Part shown: in pieces, positions 23,314-34,702 of the stretch
How the letters are laid out: each line of letters opens with the position of its first letter
Numbering within the stretch: position 1 is the stretch's first letter
Source of the DNA: Lactarius indigo
Taxonomy: Eukaryota > Basidiomycota > Agaricomycetes > Russulales > Russulaceae
DNA length: 64,000 nt
Direction of reading: 5' to 3'
Assembly (NCBI GenBank): GCA_025766275.1
Contig: JAFKAC010000003.1
Span: forward strand, 1,426,001 to 1,490,000
Notes under the pieces: model-generated
The model's database searches: none
What the model was told of the DNA's origin: nothing
What the model saw: the letters and a program-made list of their open reading frames with translations, nothing else
Made by a program: the position numbers and the translations under genes

Positions 23314-26300
23314 CTATAACCCTGTCTCCTGCTGTATCTGCCGCAATATTTCATTCGAATTTGCTTTGATATCCCACTCCGCCCTTTGCAAATACGAAAC
23401 CGGGCTGACGCCTGTGGCTGTCGTATTAGACAGCACCAGCCACATCGCGTCTGCATTCTTCTTCCCCGCAGCAACAAATAGATCAACTGCGTTTGTCTGG
23501 AGTTCCTTGTGGGCCTGACAATGAAGGAAACGCCGGAAATACAAAAATATTTCCCACAGGGAGGTATCAGTTCACTTGCACGTTCTTCACTGACGCCGTC
23601 ATGGTCTTGAGCATAGACCGATATAGTCTGTGCGACTGAGTGTACGACGAGATCGTACCAACGGACCCCGGACCGCGTCGAGTCAAAGCGCTTTGCGAGT
23701 CTCCAACCTCAAGCCTTTGCATAATCACTTTGAAGCGAGGCCAAACATCATCCCAGACCCTCCGATACATGAAAGAACCCACATGCACAGATAGGGCTTC
23801 GACAAGACCCGCTAGCAGCGGTGACGACGAAAGATTCGGCATCCGAAAGCCTATTAAGGACAAATGGCCACGCCTGGTGTACGGACGCGAGCAACGCCGA
23901 CTCAGGTAAAACTGGCACCGCAGACGATAGTAGGGCCAGAATCTTCGCTCTGATAGTTGCGGATTCGTGTGTCAAAAAGTAGATAGTTCTCGACACAATC
24001 TGTTTCGTCAATGCTTGTATTGGCGTCACTTGAACTGTATCTTGGTCGACTTGCTTCTGGCTGACGTCCGGGTCTGATTCTTCATCAGCTGCCGCGCCTG
24101 GACTTCCCCCATGGACGCCGAGGTGCTGGACCATGTTCAGTTGAATACTTCTTCGTGGTTTTCAGCGTCATTTCTCGACCGGAACCACTTTTCGAAAGCG
24201 TCCATGCGGGTAGTGGTCTGGAGGAATCGCGATGACAAGCCCCGCGTCTTCTTCGCGAACAACGTGACTGTCTTCGTCGCTTTCGACGACCTTGATGACC
24301 TCGAGCAGGACCTCAACCAATCCGTCCACGATAATGTCGTACCCATGATATTCGTCCAATCTGTCAAAACATTCCTCGACGACATCGGCCGCCTTCTGAA
24401 TGACGTCGCGGCCAACGAGCCGTATGACAAGTAAGAGGACCTTGATTGCGTCAACATCTAGTCGTTGTCTGCTGAGCCGACGTAAGACAGCAGTCGAGGA
24501 CGTAGTCGAAATTTGAGAGGAGTAAGTTGGCTGGAGAAGCGTATGAAACACTAGATGCGACGATGTTAAGAGCCGCAAGACCAGAATCGGATAGTTGCGC
24601 CACTGGGGAGATGATGGAGTGAAGAATTGGGTAGAGCGCATGAAGGAGCACCGGAATGAACTGTGCCTGCAGGACTTGCGCTGTTACGGACAGTACCTGC
24701 AAAGCAGCCATGCTGTGAAGGAAGGGCTGGGAGGTTTTCTGCGCCGGCGTAGATGCTCCTCGACCGACGCGCAGGGACTTGTCCAAAATGATTAACCCGC
24801 GAACATGCTCGACGCTCGGAATGTCGTGTGCGTGATCCTCTTCAACGGGACCAAGAGGCGCGAGGTCAGGGTCATGGACTTCCCAAAGTTCTGCTATACT
24901 CCTGGAAAGGCCCCGTGTGGCTCTATCCAATCGTTTTGAGCGTCTGTGGATAGTGTCGATTTCGGAAACGTTCGTAGATATACCCGCAATTCCCTCCAAC
25001 AGCCGACAGCCTAACCAGAGTGCAGCCACACCGCGGCCATCTCTCCTGTTTCTGCCCACTGCCGTAAACCACTCGACAGCGTAAAGACAATCATCGCCAC
25101 CAGCGTTCCCAAGAGCTCTGAACATCTGTTCCAAGGTAGCCTGAGCGCTCCGACTTGTTACATGCTTGAGGAGTAATTCCGGGAACGTCGATTCATAGCA
25201 ATCTGGCCCCTGCTCCAGCATTAATCGCGCCGCCGGGGTATCTGTGACATTCATCAGAGGCACGTCGAATTCCATGACTACGAGTAAGCGCCAGCCCCAT
25301 TTCTCTATACCCCCGATGGGGCCGAATAACTTTCCAACGCCTTTGGAGAGTGCTGAAAAGTTCTCCGAGTCATCACGAGGATTAGAAATGACGAGGCGAC
25401 ATATCGCCTCCACTTGGCCAGCAAGGTGCTCTACCTTGGCATCGGCGCGTGAAGGTAGGATTCGCGGAAGGGAGGATAGTATATCTCCTATCATCTGGAG
25501 AAGGGTTTGTAGCAATGCATCCCGCGCCTTCGAGGCAGGACTTGTCAGCTCGACTAAAGAACCGAATGATTGAGATGACACTGAGCCGTAATCTGATCGG
25601 GAGAGTGAAAGTAAGAATGAGGTGAGGAGAGGTTGGGCAGAAGGTAGTGTGAGTAAAGTGGATTCTAATAGGGATGCCGATAGGGAAGAGACCGCTATGA
25701 GTGCGGTTACTGTAGGGTGCGACACGAGTGGCGTCAAAGATTTGAGGGCCATCAGGAGCTGAGATGAAGTTGCTCTTAGCCAGGAAGGTGTACGGGTAAC
25801 TTGATACCCTTTTGCTGGGGTCGTCTCGCGCTCGCCGACCCCTTCTGCGATAGCGATGAGATCGCCAAGATCCGTGACGTCGCGAACTAATGCCTCTTTC
25901 TTGCACACGTCGTCTCCCACTGAATTAATTATCGCCTCTTGCATAACGGATAGCGCTAGTGAAACGATTTCGCCGTTGGCCCAGCCTTTCGAAGTTGGTG
26001 AACCGAGAGCGATCCTGCTCATGGCGCTAACCACCCCAGGAAGAACAGTTGGCACGAAATCTTCGGAAACGTAGAATTCGAAAAGGATACGTAAGAGCTC
26101 GAGGGAAGTCCTTTGAAGGCGCAGAGACGACGAATCTGCAGTCGTTAACAACGCGTTCAAGGTTTGCCCAAGAATTGGGACGAATTTAGCAGAGCGTGCG
26201 CACGCCAAGAACTTTGAAAATATGGTATCTGCATGAAAAGAGCCCGCCTGGAGTGAAGTTGGGAGACTGTCCATCCCACGTTTCCGGGTCAGAGAGATCA

Positions 26301-26775
26301 GACAGTATATTGCGGCTTCCTTTGACTCGTCGTCTCTTTCCTTGCCTTTACCCTTGCCCTCTATATTTCCTACGAAAGTACTGCAGAGCATGAAGAGTTG
26401 TTCCCATATTTGAAGGTCGCAATACCACCACCAGTCCTCGCAAAGGATCCTGAGCGATAATAGTATGGATTCGAGGATACGATCTGGTATGGCAGTTGGT
26501 TCGTTGCGACGCAACAGCGAAGTTAGGGGGAATGCAATATAGGACACTAAAGAGGGCGAGAAGGTGGATCCATTATCATGGAATTTTTGAAGGCGTTCTT
26601 GGAGTTCTTGGAGGAGAGAGAGGACGCGGGGGATGACAACGGGAGATGAGGAGAGAGTTTTCGAGCAACGGTACGCATACTCGCTTGAGCTGGCCAGAGC
26701 ATGAGAAGAGCAACACGAAGGCACATGCGACGCCGTACCTCTCTGAATATCCTCTCTGTCCTGTGTTTCCGTCAT
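23314..26775 (-). CDS. TTI1: TEL2-interacting protein TTI1
   Basis: HEAT-repeat scaffold of the Tel2-Tti1-Tti2 complex that stabilises PI3K-like kinases (TOR, ATM, ATR) as an Hsp90 co-chaperone. Start ATG at 26775: MTETQDREDIQR, then an intron to LKRVCVPLLENSLL. One extra base at about 26647 separates this from VVIPRVLSLLQELQERLQKF. A single frame then continues for more than 700 residues of helical repeats (LRILCEDWWWYCDLQIWEQL, FVGNIEGKGKGKERDDESKE). The C-terminal exons hold LASVHQAWPFVLNRLSD, VETLSVHVGSFMYRRV-like and SYLQRAEWDIKANSNEILRQ, ending QQETGL at 23314. It is divergent from ABZ1 across about 116 bp. Confidence 0.85.
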
Positions 26776-26891
26776 TTGTGGTGTCTCGAACGTGGGGACG
26801 CCTAGCACGACCTGTGGCTATTGGCAAGTTTGAGTCACTCAAGCTCAGAGCGCTCTCACATCATAACTTAGTATTCGTCAATGTTTTCAAG

Positions 26892-29258
26892 ATGTCCCTC
26901 TCTTCGCCTCGAATTTTGCTAATCGACTCTTACGACTCTTTTACTTTCAAGTGAGTCGCAGCGCTAGCCTTTTCGTGATTGCACTTGCCAATGGGTCCAT
27001 CCAAGTCTCGCTGCGTTATGTCGGAGAGCAATTCCTGACTCGCACATACACATCATTCGCAATGATCAACTAACAATTCACACACTAATCTCCATCCTTC
27101 CTCATTTTTCTGCTGTCGTCGTCGGTCCTGGCCCCGGATCTCCAGAAGTCCCTGAAGACATCGGCGTTATCCCACAACTCTGGAAGCTCCCGGATCATCT
27201 TCTCGTCCCCGTATTTGGAGTTTGCCTTGGGCTACAGAGCCTCGCCATCGAATTCGGTGCTCAACTGAAGAGGTTAAAGGTGGTGAAACACGGCCAGATA
27301 TCCCAGATCCGTCACAACGGCACTGGCTTGTTCAAGGGCGTTGGAGAGGTCCATGCCGTACGATACCATTCTCTACACGTGGTTCTGCCGGCCGATGGAG
27401 ACCTTGAGTCTCTCGCAAGGGCAGATGACGGCGCCGAGAATGGGCAGGTTGTCATGTCTGTCAGGCACAGATCAAAACCATTCTTGGCTGTCCAGTACCA
27501 CCCCGAGTCCGCGTGTACGTCCGGAGGTGGCCTACGTGTGTTGCAGAACTTCTGGAGGTTAGCCAAAAGTTGGTACGCCTTTCAAGGACGGATCCCGCGC
27601 CCGTGGTCTGAAGGTGTGCTCTCTTTGGTTGGCCCTCCTTGGCCACAACCTACTTTGACCAACCTCCCTCAACACGGCGGCTTGGCATCAGTTTCAACTT
27701 CTGTAATACACCTCCCTAACTTGCCTATGATAGACGTGTGTGACTTCTTGGGCGCGCCGGACGAATCTGCGCCATTTGTTGTCTTAGAATCTGCCGCTCA
27801 ACCGGGACGATTCTCTATCATAGGCTGCATCGATCGAAACTCACTGAAGTTAAGCTACACCGTAGGCGACGATCAGATCCACCTGTCGCGTGGTGCAGAA
27901 CACTGGCTAGAGCCTCTCGGCTGTAACTGACGTTTGGTCGTGGTTGACGACATTTATGCAATCCCGCAGAGCTCATGGTGGGCTCCCAAATGTACCTTTC
28001 TGGGGAGGGCTAGGTCGGTTATCTTGGCTATGAGCTAGGTTTGGGGGCACTGCAAGTACCCGTCATGCACCGCAAGGGATTTTCCCAAAAGAATAACCCT
28101 GATCTCAATCTGGTGTTCGTGGAGCGGAGCATCGTGGTTGATTCGCATGTCGGCGACGTTTACATACAGTCTCTCAAGACCGACGACGATCAGTGGACGG
28201 AGGAGACTGCACGTCGTCTCACTCGGGCCGCGTTAACGCCTTCGTCTGCTGCGCTACCTTGCGACTCCCCTGTGTCCCTATTCTCTCAGCCGCCAGTCAT
28301 CCACCTCCCACATGAAAAGATATACAAAGCCCGCATACTGGAAGCGAAGGAGTTTCTGTTCTCTGGAGACTCCTATGAGCTCTGTCTCACGGCGCGTACT
28401 CGCATCACTGTTCAACCAAAGCGAATCCCTACTAGTTTGTCCTGGGAGCTCTACAAACGGCTCCGCAAATACAATCCAGCACCTTATTCAGGATTTCTTC
28501 GCCTTCATCCATCGACTCTTCTCTCGTCATCTCCGGAACGTTTTCTGTCCTTTACCCGCCCTCCGCACTCCCGGTGCCAATTACGCCCGATCAAGGGCAC
28601 CGTCCGCAAAGCTCCTGGGATCACTCGGGAAGTAGCTGAGAGGATGCTGGCTGGCAGCAATAAGGAGGTCGCTGAGAATCTCATGATTGTGGACCTCATC
28701 CGTCACGATCTCTATGGCGTCGTGGGAGAGGATGTCTCAGTAAAGCAGTTCTGCCGCGTGGAGGAGTACGAAACCGTATGGCAGATGGTCAGCGTGATCG
28801 AGGGAGCGCCACCCGCCTCCGACTCGGACGTTGATTCTCAGCGCATGCTTGGCTGGGATATACTGAGGAGAAGTTTCCCTCCAGGTAAGAATCACCCCAC
28901 TATTGTTCGGGTGTGTAACGACTTGGTCTTTAGGAAGCATGACTGGTGCGCCAAAGAAACGCAGCGTAGGAAATCCTGCAAACTTTGGAAGACAATAACC
29001 GCGGCATTTACTCTGGAGTCTTTGGCTATTGGGACGTCGGAGGTGGCAGGTGACTGGTCTGTGGTTATCCGCAGCTGTTTCAAATACGACGATCGTTCTC
29101 AGGATGGAGTGGTTGACGACGCCGACCCCGAGATGGAGACGTGGACTGTTGGCGCAGGCGGGGCTATCACCGCCTTATCTGACGCGGATGCAGAGTGGGA
29201 CGAGATGCTTGCCAAACTCCAGAGCGTCCTGCGCACCTTCGAAGTCACCACATTTTAG
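26892..29258 (+). CDS. ABZ1: Aminodeoxychorismate synthase (fused PabA-PabB)
   Basis: Makes 4-amino-4-deoxychorismate from chorismate and glutamine for p-aminobenzoate and folate synthesis. Exon 1 is MSLSSPRILLIDSYDSFTF, joined by an intron to NLAALCRRAIPDSH. The glutaminase half has the oxyanion motif GPGPGSPE, nucleophile Cys in FGVCLGLQSLA and His/Glu in VQYHPES. The synthase half shows KARILEAKEFLFSGDSYELC, SSPERFLSF, RPIKGTVRKAPG (conserved PIKGT Lys) and NLMIVDLIRHDLY. The end reads GSMTGAPKKRSV and AGGAITALSDADAEW. Four single extra bases appear near 27928, 28013, 28969 and 29048-29051; with them skipped, the conserved sequence is continuous. Fungal enzymes are normally fused, so length and order are ordinary. 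Confidence 0.9.
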
Positions 29259-29507
29259 GCTTGTGGGCGAGCTGTACTCGACACGTAATCTGATTTGTCG
29301 CTTCATTTCTTCGCATTATCTTTATATTGAATTCAACTTCAATCGGTTACATCACACATAGTACACATAGTACAACTACTTGTATCTTCAACAGCACTTG
29401 CATTTGTATATCACCAAGAAACTTGCGGTTCTAGGCCATGAGTTCAATGTGCCTCAATTCGCTATGAACAATAAGTTAGCCATATGGCTTCATCTGGGGC
29501 CCTGAAC

Positions 29508-30841
29508 CTACTTCTGTACTTGCTGGCCAACTTTCATTGGCTCGTAGATGGTATCTTCTAGATCACCTGCCGATATTCCCATGTCGCTACTCTGTACTTT
29601 CGTATCGTTGGAGCGTTTAACCAGAGACGGAATCGGTGCAAGATCGTAGTCAGACGAGAGGTGCCAGAAGAATGTAGAGGATATCCTGATGAGAGGGCGA
29701 TCTGGGAATTCTGACTTGCGTCTTTCAATGGTCTAAGATTTGGTGAGTAGAGGCACGAGGGGACAACATCATGGAGGGCATCACCTCGACAGTAGACTCG
29801 TTACAACAACTTCGTGGTAGCCTGCTTTGATAAGACCTCCACTAAGGTGTTCCAACTGCTTCCCAGCCTGCACGAGTAGGTAACGACCGGTTGGTGGAAA
29901 CCGCACGAGAATACGTTTTCCGGTATTCCGTGCCCAAATATGAAGGCCCGGGTATCGTGAACGACCGTGAATGGTCAAGAAGTTGAGATCGGTGTGGAAG
30001 CCAGCAAGGATGGTGTCTTTCTCATTGTATTTCACAAGATCCGAAGCCGTCGGGGCCAAGAGGTGGGGGCTGAATAAACAAGACGGTGAGGACGAGGTGG
30101 AAGGATGCCGACATGAATGGGCATACCCATATTTCCTGCGTCCGTAAACGTTTCTCGAGGCAAGCCTAGGCCAATTGCGGTCATCTGTGCAAGGCCTTCC
30201 ACACTGAGGCCAGCGGGACGTCTAGCGTGTATTTGACTTCCGCCACCAACAACCAATACTCACGCAGATTTCATCGCAGAGCCCCATTTCTCCATTATTG
30301 GGGCCCATCTATCTTTCAAACTCTCTGCTTGCGGCACGACGTTAGACGCATTGAGAGCAGGGAATTGGGTCTCGTAAGGCGGCATGGCGCCCATTCTCCA
30401 GAAAAATCGACATTTCGGGTCTGGCTGATGGGCGGTGATATCCAGAGGTCGTTGATCGGGTTCCAGTCGGGAAATTACTCTGAGACATGGCTCATCCACC
30501 GCACACTTGGGCTTCTCAGTGTTTTCAAGGGTGACCCCGACTTGATAACCGAGTTCTGGACGCTCGTCCTTTTGCAGGTCGGAGATTGGTTGGGAGAAAT
30601 AGTCTTCAAGAAGGTCGAGGAATGTGGCATTGTCGTCCTCGGAGACACGGTTGTCCCGTAATAGCAGGGCGCCATAAGTGGTCAGCGCTTCTGCGGCCTG
30701 ATGGCGAACGCCGGAGAAAGCATATCAGAGTGATTAGTGGATCGCTTGCTAGGTAGATACCTTGTTGCATTCTTCCAAGACAGCTGGAGAGTCCAGCGGT
30801 TGAGATCTATAAATATCAAGGTCGATGATGGGAAGTAACAT
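29508..30841 (-). CDS. 2-oxoglutarate/Fe(II) oxygenase, isopenicillin N synthase-like
   Basis: Non-haem iron dioxygenase of unknown substrate. The start at 30841 reads MLLPIIDLDIYRSQPLDSPA. The N-terminal domain follows: AEALTTYGALLLRDNRVSED, DLLEDYFSQP and PECRFFWRMG-like PDPKCRFFWRMGAMPPYETQ. The double-stranded beta helix has the iron ligands in GFHTDLNFLTIHGRS (His and Asp) and LEHLSGG (second His), with ARNTGKRILVRFPPTGRYLL between them. The C-terminal exon ends MGISAGDLEDTIYEP, stop at 29508. Several introns are present. There is no neighbouring pathway gene to suggest a substrate, and the family covers very diverse chemistry. Confidence 0.75.
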
Positions 30842-30979
30842 ACTGTAAAGGGTCGGACTCGGAGTTACGGTTAGCTCGATCACTCGTAATTATATGCGCG
30901 CCCGACTTACATGTGACCGCGGGCACACTCCTTGACACACACCTTTCATCTACACGCTTTGCACGACCTACGACCCACC

Positions 30980-31772
30980 ATGATTAAGGCACGCATTTCT
31001 CATAATTTTATGTTTGGTGGACTGACAACTCTGAAATAAGATATGGAGCATGAAGAAGAGCGAGGAGGCGGCGTCGAAGAAAAGGCCCAAGACAAGTGCT
31101 GCACAGATTCGAGTGCAAAAAGGTATGTGTGCATCGAATTCACCAACGGAATACCGACCCATACTCACCTCTCAAGACTTGACCGAGCTTGATCTTCCCT
31201 CTACTATGGTCACCCACTTTCCCGACCCTGCCGATCTTCTGAACTTCACTCTCACCATCACTCCCGACGAGGGTATGCCCATTTCAGTTTCGTGTTCGTA
31301 TTCATAGACACCCTGGCCAGGCATGTACAAGGGTGGCGCATTCGTCTTCTCTTTTGTCATCAATATGAACTATCCCCATGAACCGCCAAAGGTGAAATGT
31401 ACGCAAACGGTAGGTCGTGGTCGGGCCTGCCTGTACAATAATACTGAGACAAAGTATTTTTCAGATATATCACCCAAACGTGGATCTAGAAGGGAATGTC
31501 TGCCTAAATATCCTCAGGGAAGATTGGAAGCCGGTCCTCAATTTGAATTCGGTAATGGTCGGATTACAATACCTGTTCTTAGAGCCAAATGCGGACGATC
31601 CATTGAACAAAGGTAAACACCCGTTTTGCCACGACTTCTCCCTAGCTAAGCACCACCCACAGATGCGGCAGAGGAGTTGCGGAAAAATCGGGAGCAGTTC
31701 CTTTACAATGTGAAGCAATCCATGCGGGGAGGCTATGTCAAAAACGTTCAATACGCGAACGTACTTGCTTAG
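30980..31772 (+). CDS. UBC12: NEDD8-conjugating enzyme UBC12
   Basis: E2 that transfers NEDD8/Rub1 to cullins. The first exon is only nine bases (MIK, 30980-30988). It is followed by an intron with a GC donor (GCACGC..., 30989-31040), then [20 protein letters not shown]. Together they restore the MIKxWxxK peptide that docks on the NEDD8 E1. The E2 fold follows: [37 protein letters not shown] and, around the catalytic Cys, [18 protein letters not shown]. Then come [17 protein letters not shown] and the end [10 protein letters not shown]. Five introns join without frameshift. Length (about 180 residues) is normal. Confidence 0.93.
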
Positions 31773-32002
31773 TCTCGATAAACTTTGCGGTGTCCTCAAC
31801 CTTCCCGAGTACCTTTCAGTTCCGACTCTCCACCCACTAATTGTCCTTGTCATCAACTTTGCATGTGGTGTGAACAAGACAGCTGTCATGAGCTAGTAGA
31901 CATGCAATACATTTTTGTAGAAGTACGCCAATCTCTACATACATCGATATTGACCGTAGAGCAGAGCTGAGACCTGGTCTGGGTAAATGGTGCACCATCC
32001 TT

Positions 32003-32543
32003 TCAGCTGCCTCGATAAGTTGTATAGGAAAAGGGGCTGATCAACAACGGAACGTGATAGTGCTCATCCGGATTGACCACCGCGAACGGAATCTGAGGTC
32101 ATGATTCATTCAGATCGTAGGTGGTCACTGACTGCACGTACTTCAACCCAAGGGTAGAAAGTGGGCTTTCCGACCCTGTCGAAGTAATCTTTGGTCTCGA
32201 ATACGATTTTGTATAGGCCACCAGACTGTAACCTTGCATGTTGATCTCCCGGAGAGAGAAGGTCCACACAACGCCCATCTGCGTTTGTCACTCTACGGCG
32301 GAGGCGTTAGAAACTTCTCAGTGTCAGGGAACCATCTAACCCTGAGGCTAGAAAATCCCAGATCCCCGTCGTGGTATCCCCTGTTGCTGTGGGTCCTCTA
32401 TGGACATGAAGGTTTACTCTTACTCCGGTAGCGGGTTTACCGACCGAAGAATCAAGTACTATATTATAAGTTTCAATAAAAGTATATCGTTCCAAAGGGA
32501 AATACTTACCGTGGCAGGTGATTGGTGACTTGGGGGATGTCAT
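32003..32543 (-). CDS. 5-hydroxyisourate hydrolase (transthyretin-like)
   Basis: Hydrolyses 5-hydroxyisourate, the product of urate oxidase, in purine catabolism towards allantoin. The start at 32543 gives [20 protein letters not shown] across a first intron, including the conserved active-site His of TCHVLD. It continues with [10 protein letters not shown] (conserved Arg), [15 protein letters not shown] after a second intron, [15 protein letters not shown] and [22 protein letters not shown]. The diagnostic C-terminal YRGS tetrapeptide ends the protein at 32003. All hallmark residues are present and no frameshift is needed. The upstream urate oxidase is not in this window. Confidence 0.92.
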
Positions 32544-32653
32544 CCTTGGTCAATGCGGCGGGTATGCAGCGGCCGGTCCAGCAGGTGACAATTTTTTTCA
32601 TCTTATCTTATCGTTAAGAGACAACCACCAACTCCCGACTGGATTTCTTGGCT

Positions 32654-33835
32654 ATGGCGTCCAGCTCTGCATCACCAACTCCACCTCTTGCAAAATATCT
32701 CGCATCAACAGGTAGCTTCGCCCGACAGATCGTTTTTCTTCTCACTGATATGTACCCCACAGATAAAAAAGACGCGGGATAAAGCCGTCAAAAACCTTGC
32801 AACATTCCTCTCAGATCCTGAACGTCCTCACCTCTCCAGTCATGACACGGACAAACTGTGGAAGGGAATATTTTACTGTGAGGTTCATTTACTGAAGCCC
32901 CAAAACAGCTAGTTTTTTGACGGCCTTTATCAGGCTTTTGGATGTCAGACAAGGCGTTGGTTCAGCAGGCTCTCGCATCGGAGCTCGCAAATATAGTCTT
33001 GAGCATAAACGATAACTACCGCCTCTCTTGAGTTCCTTCGAGGATTTTGGAAGACGATAGTGCGGGAGTGGGATGGGATTGACCGCTTACGGTGAGCTCT
33101 TTCTCATCTAACCTACGCTCAAAAAATCTCACTTAGGGTAGAATGGACAAATACTATCTTCTCATTCGGCGCTTTGTCAACGCTACCTTCCGATTATTGA
33201 TGCGTTCGGACTGGGATTCCGGACTTTGTCAAGTGTATAACGACATTTTGACGACGAGAGGCGGTCCACTGTGGTAATTCATCCATCGCCTTCCTCGATA
33301 CGTCCCTTGCTTGACTCCGACGCCCAGTCCTGACGACAGTCGGGTGCCCCTGAGCCTCAAGTATCACCTCGCGGATATCTATCTCGAAGAACTTGACAAG
33401 GTACTCACCTGGGACTCTGAAGCGGGCGAGCCATGTCCTCCGCCCGTACCTATTGACACACTCACCTTCCCTTTCCTCACGCTCCTCGCGCGGACGCCGT
33501 CCAGTCACACATTCGAGCGCGTGATGTCGTCAGTTCTGGAACCTCTGGTCCATTCCCTCACACCTCCGGGCTCCGATGAACCTCCAAGCAAAAAAAGGCG
33601 CCGTCTTCTAGGGAACGAAATGTCATTTGTTGCGGAAAACTCGCGCGCATCCGACCTACCAACATCGAACAAGTCGTCACTTCGTCGGGTCCTCCTCAAG
33701 CAGGTCTTTTCAATTGCCAGCGAAGAGGATACACGAGACTCTAACAGACGCAGGTTGTACAAGTTCTGGAAGAGTAACTTAGACGATGATGATGAGGGCG
33801 CTCATGGTGCATCACAAGGGATCGATGCAAGTTGA
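32654..33835 (+). CDS. RRP1: Ribosomal RNA-processing protein RRP1 (Nop52 family)
   Basis: Nucleolar protein needed for 27S pre-rRNA processing of the large subunit. The start at 32654 reads MASSSASPTPPLAKYLAST, followed by an intron and DKKTRDKAVKNLATFLSD, the family signature. That signature needs one A removed from the six-A run at 32765-32770. LWKGIFYCFWMSDKALVQQA follows, and FLRGFWKTIVREWDGIDRLR needs a second extra base removed near 33020-33030. The rest is MDKYYLLIRRFVNATFRLL, GGPLCPDDSRVPLSLKYHLA and DIYLEELDKVL. The C-terminal tail has a basic PPSKKRRRLL patch and ends acidic (NLDDDDEGAHGA). Five short introns. Confidence 0.85.
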
Positions 33836-34702
33836 CAAGGGGGACATTTCATCGCATTATTATAATGTACTGTAAAATGTGCTAGTCACAATGACCTCGG
33901 GATCACCCATAAAACCTGCCGGCTGGGATGTGAGACTTGGGCCTTCCGAGTGCCAAGCTGTGTGTCGTCAGTGTATGCAGGTATGGACAAGGAGCGACAA
34001 CAAACTTCGAATGGCGGTATTGGTACCAAGCGGTGCCAATGATAAGATGTCTCCAGGGTCGCGAAGAGGAGCAAGGCCTGCAACGCATTCATGAAATTCA
34101 TGGACAAAACAGAGGTATAAGTGACTGCAGACATACTGGCCTGCGTCCAGCGACAGCGTGGGTAAAAGACATAACGACGTTGAGAGAATTAGGGATGAGA
34201 AGTAGTGGGGTGTTTTACAAATGCGTGTATGGTTGGGCAACTCTGCGTGTCCCGAGCTTTAATAGAACGAGAGCATCTGCCTTGTAGAATCTAGAGGTTA
34301 GGGACTCTTCAGTGTAGTTCCAGAACAACCTGGGCTTATAGTTCGGGATCCGTCGCGCACAGGAGTTATCACAACTCAAAGCTCCGTGAGAGCGCGCCAA
34401 GTAGGCGCTCATTGGTACAGCCTTCAAGGGCCCTTCATCAAGGTGGTTGTTTTGGTACAGATGCCTCCACATACAAGTGCGGGAGCAGTGCGCATGATTT
34501 GGTTACTATATTTCCTCAGTAATGAGCAAGAGCAGAGGGAAATGTGGGTCAAGGCGAGTCTCGACTTCCAAGTTCGACATGGTCTGGTCTGGTCGGGCCA
34601 AGCCGGATCTTGCCTGGAACTCGCGGTGGGGGACAAATAAACAAATAATGAACATTGAATGCGAGTCAAAAGTACACACGGATATCGGGATCCATTGATG
34701 GG
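33836..34702. other. Unassigned interval with a coding-like segment on the minus strand
   Basis: On the minus strand, 34472-34215 encodes MWRHLYQNNHLDEGPLKAVP followed by MSAYLARSHGALS and RIPNYKPRLFWNYTEESLTS, ending before a stop. This has the feel of a small mitochondrial or membrane-associated protein, but I cannot name a family. A further segment nearer 34090-33970 (HEFHECVAGLAPLRDPGDIL) may be a later exon. The remainder shows no feature. Confidence 0.3.

Noticed and set aside
24137..24641. Open frames on both strands inside TTI1.
   Set aside because: They are shadows; the minus-strand HEAT-repeat frame is continuous and conserved.
27222..27646. Alternative frames inside ABZ1.
   Set aside because: The glutaminase active-site sequence fixes the true frame.
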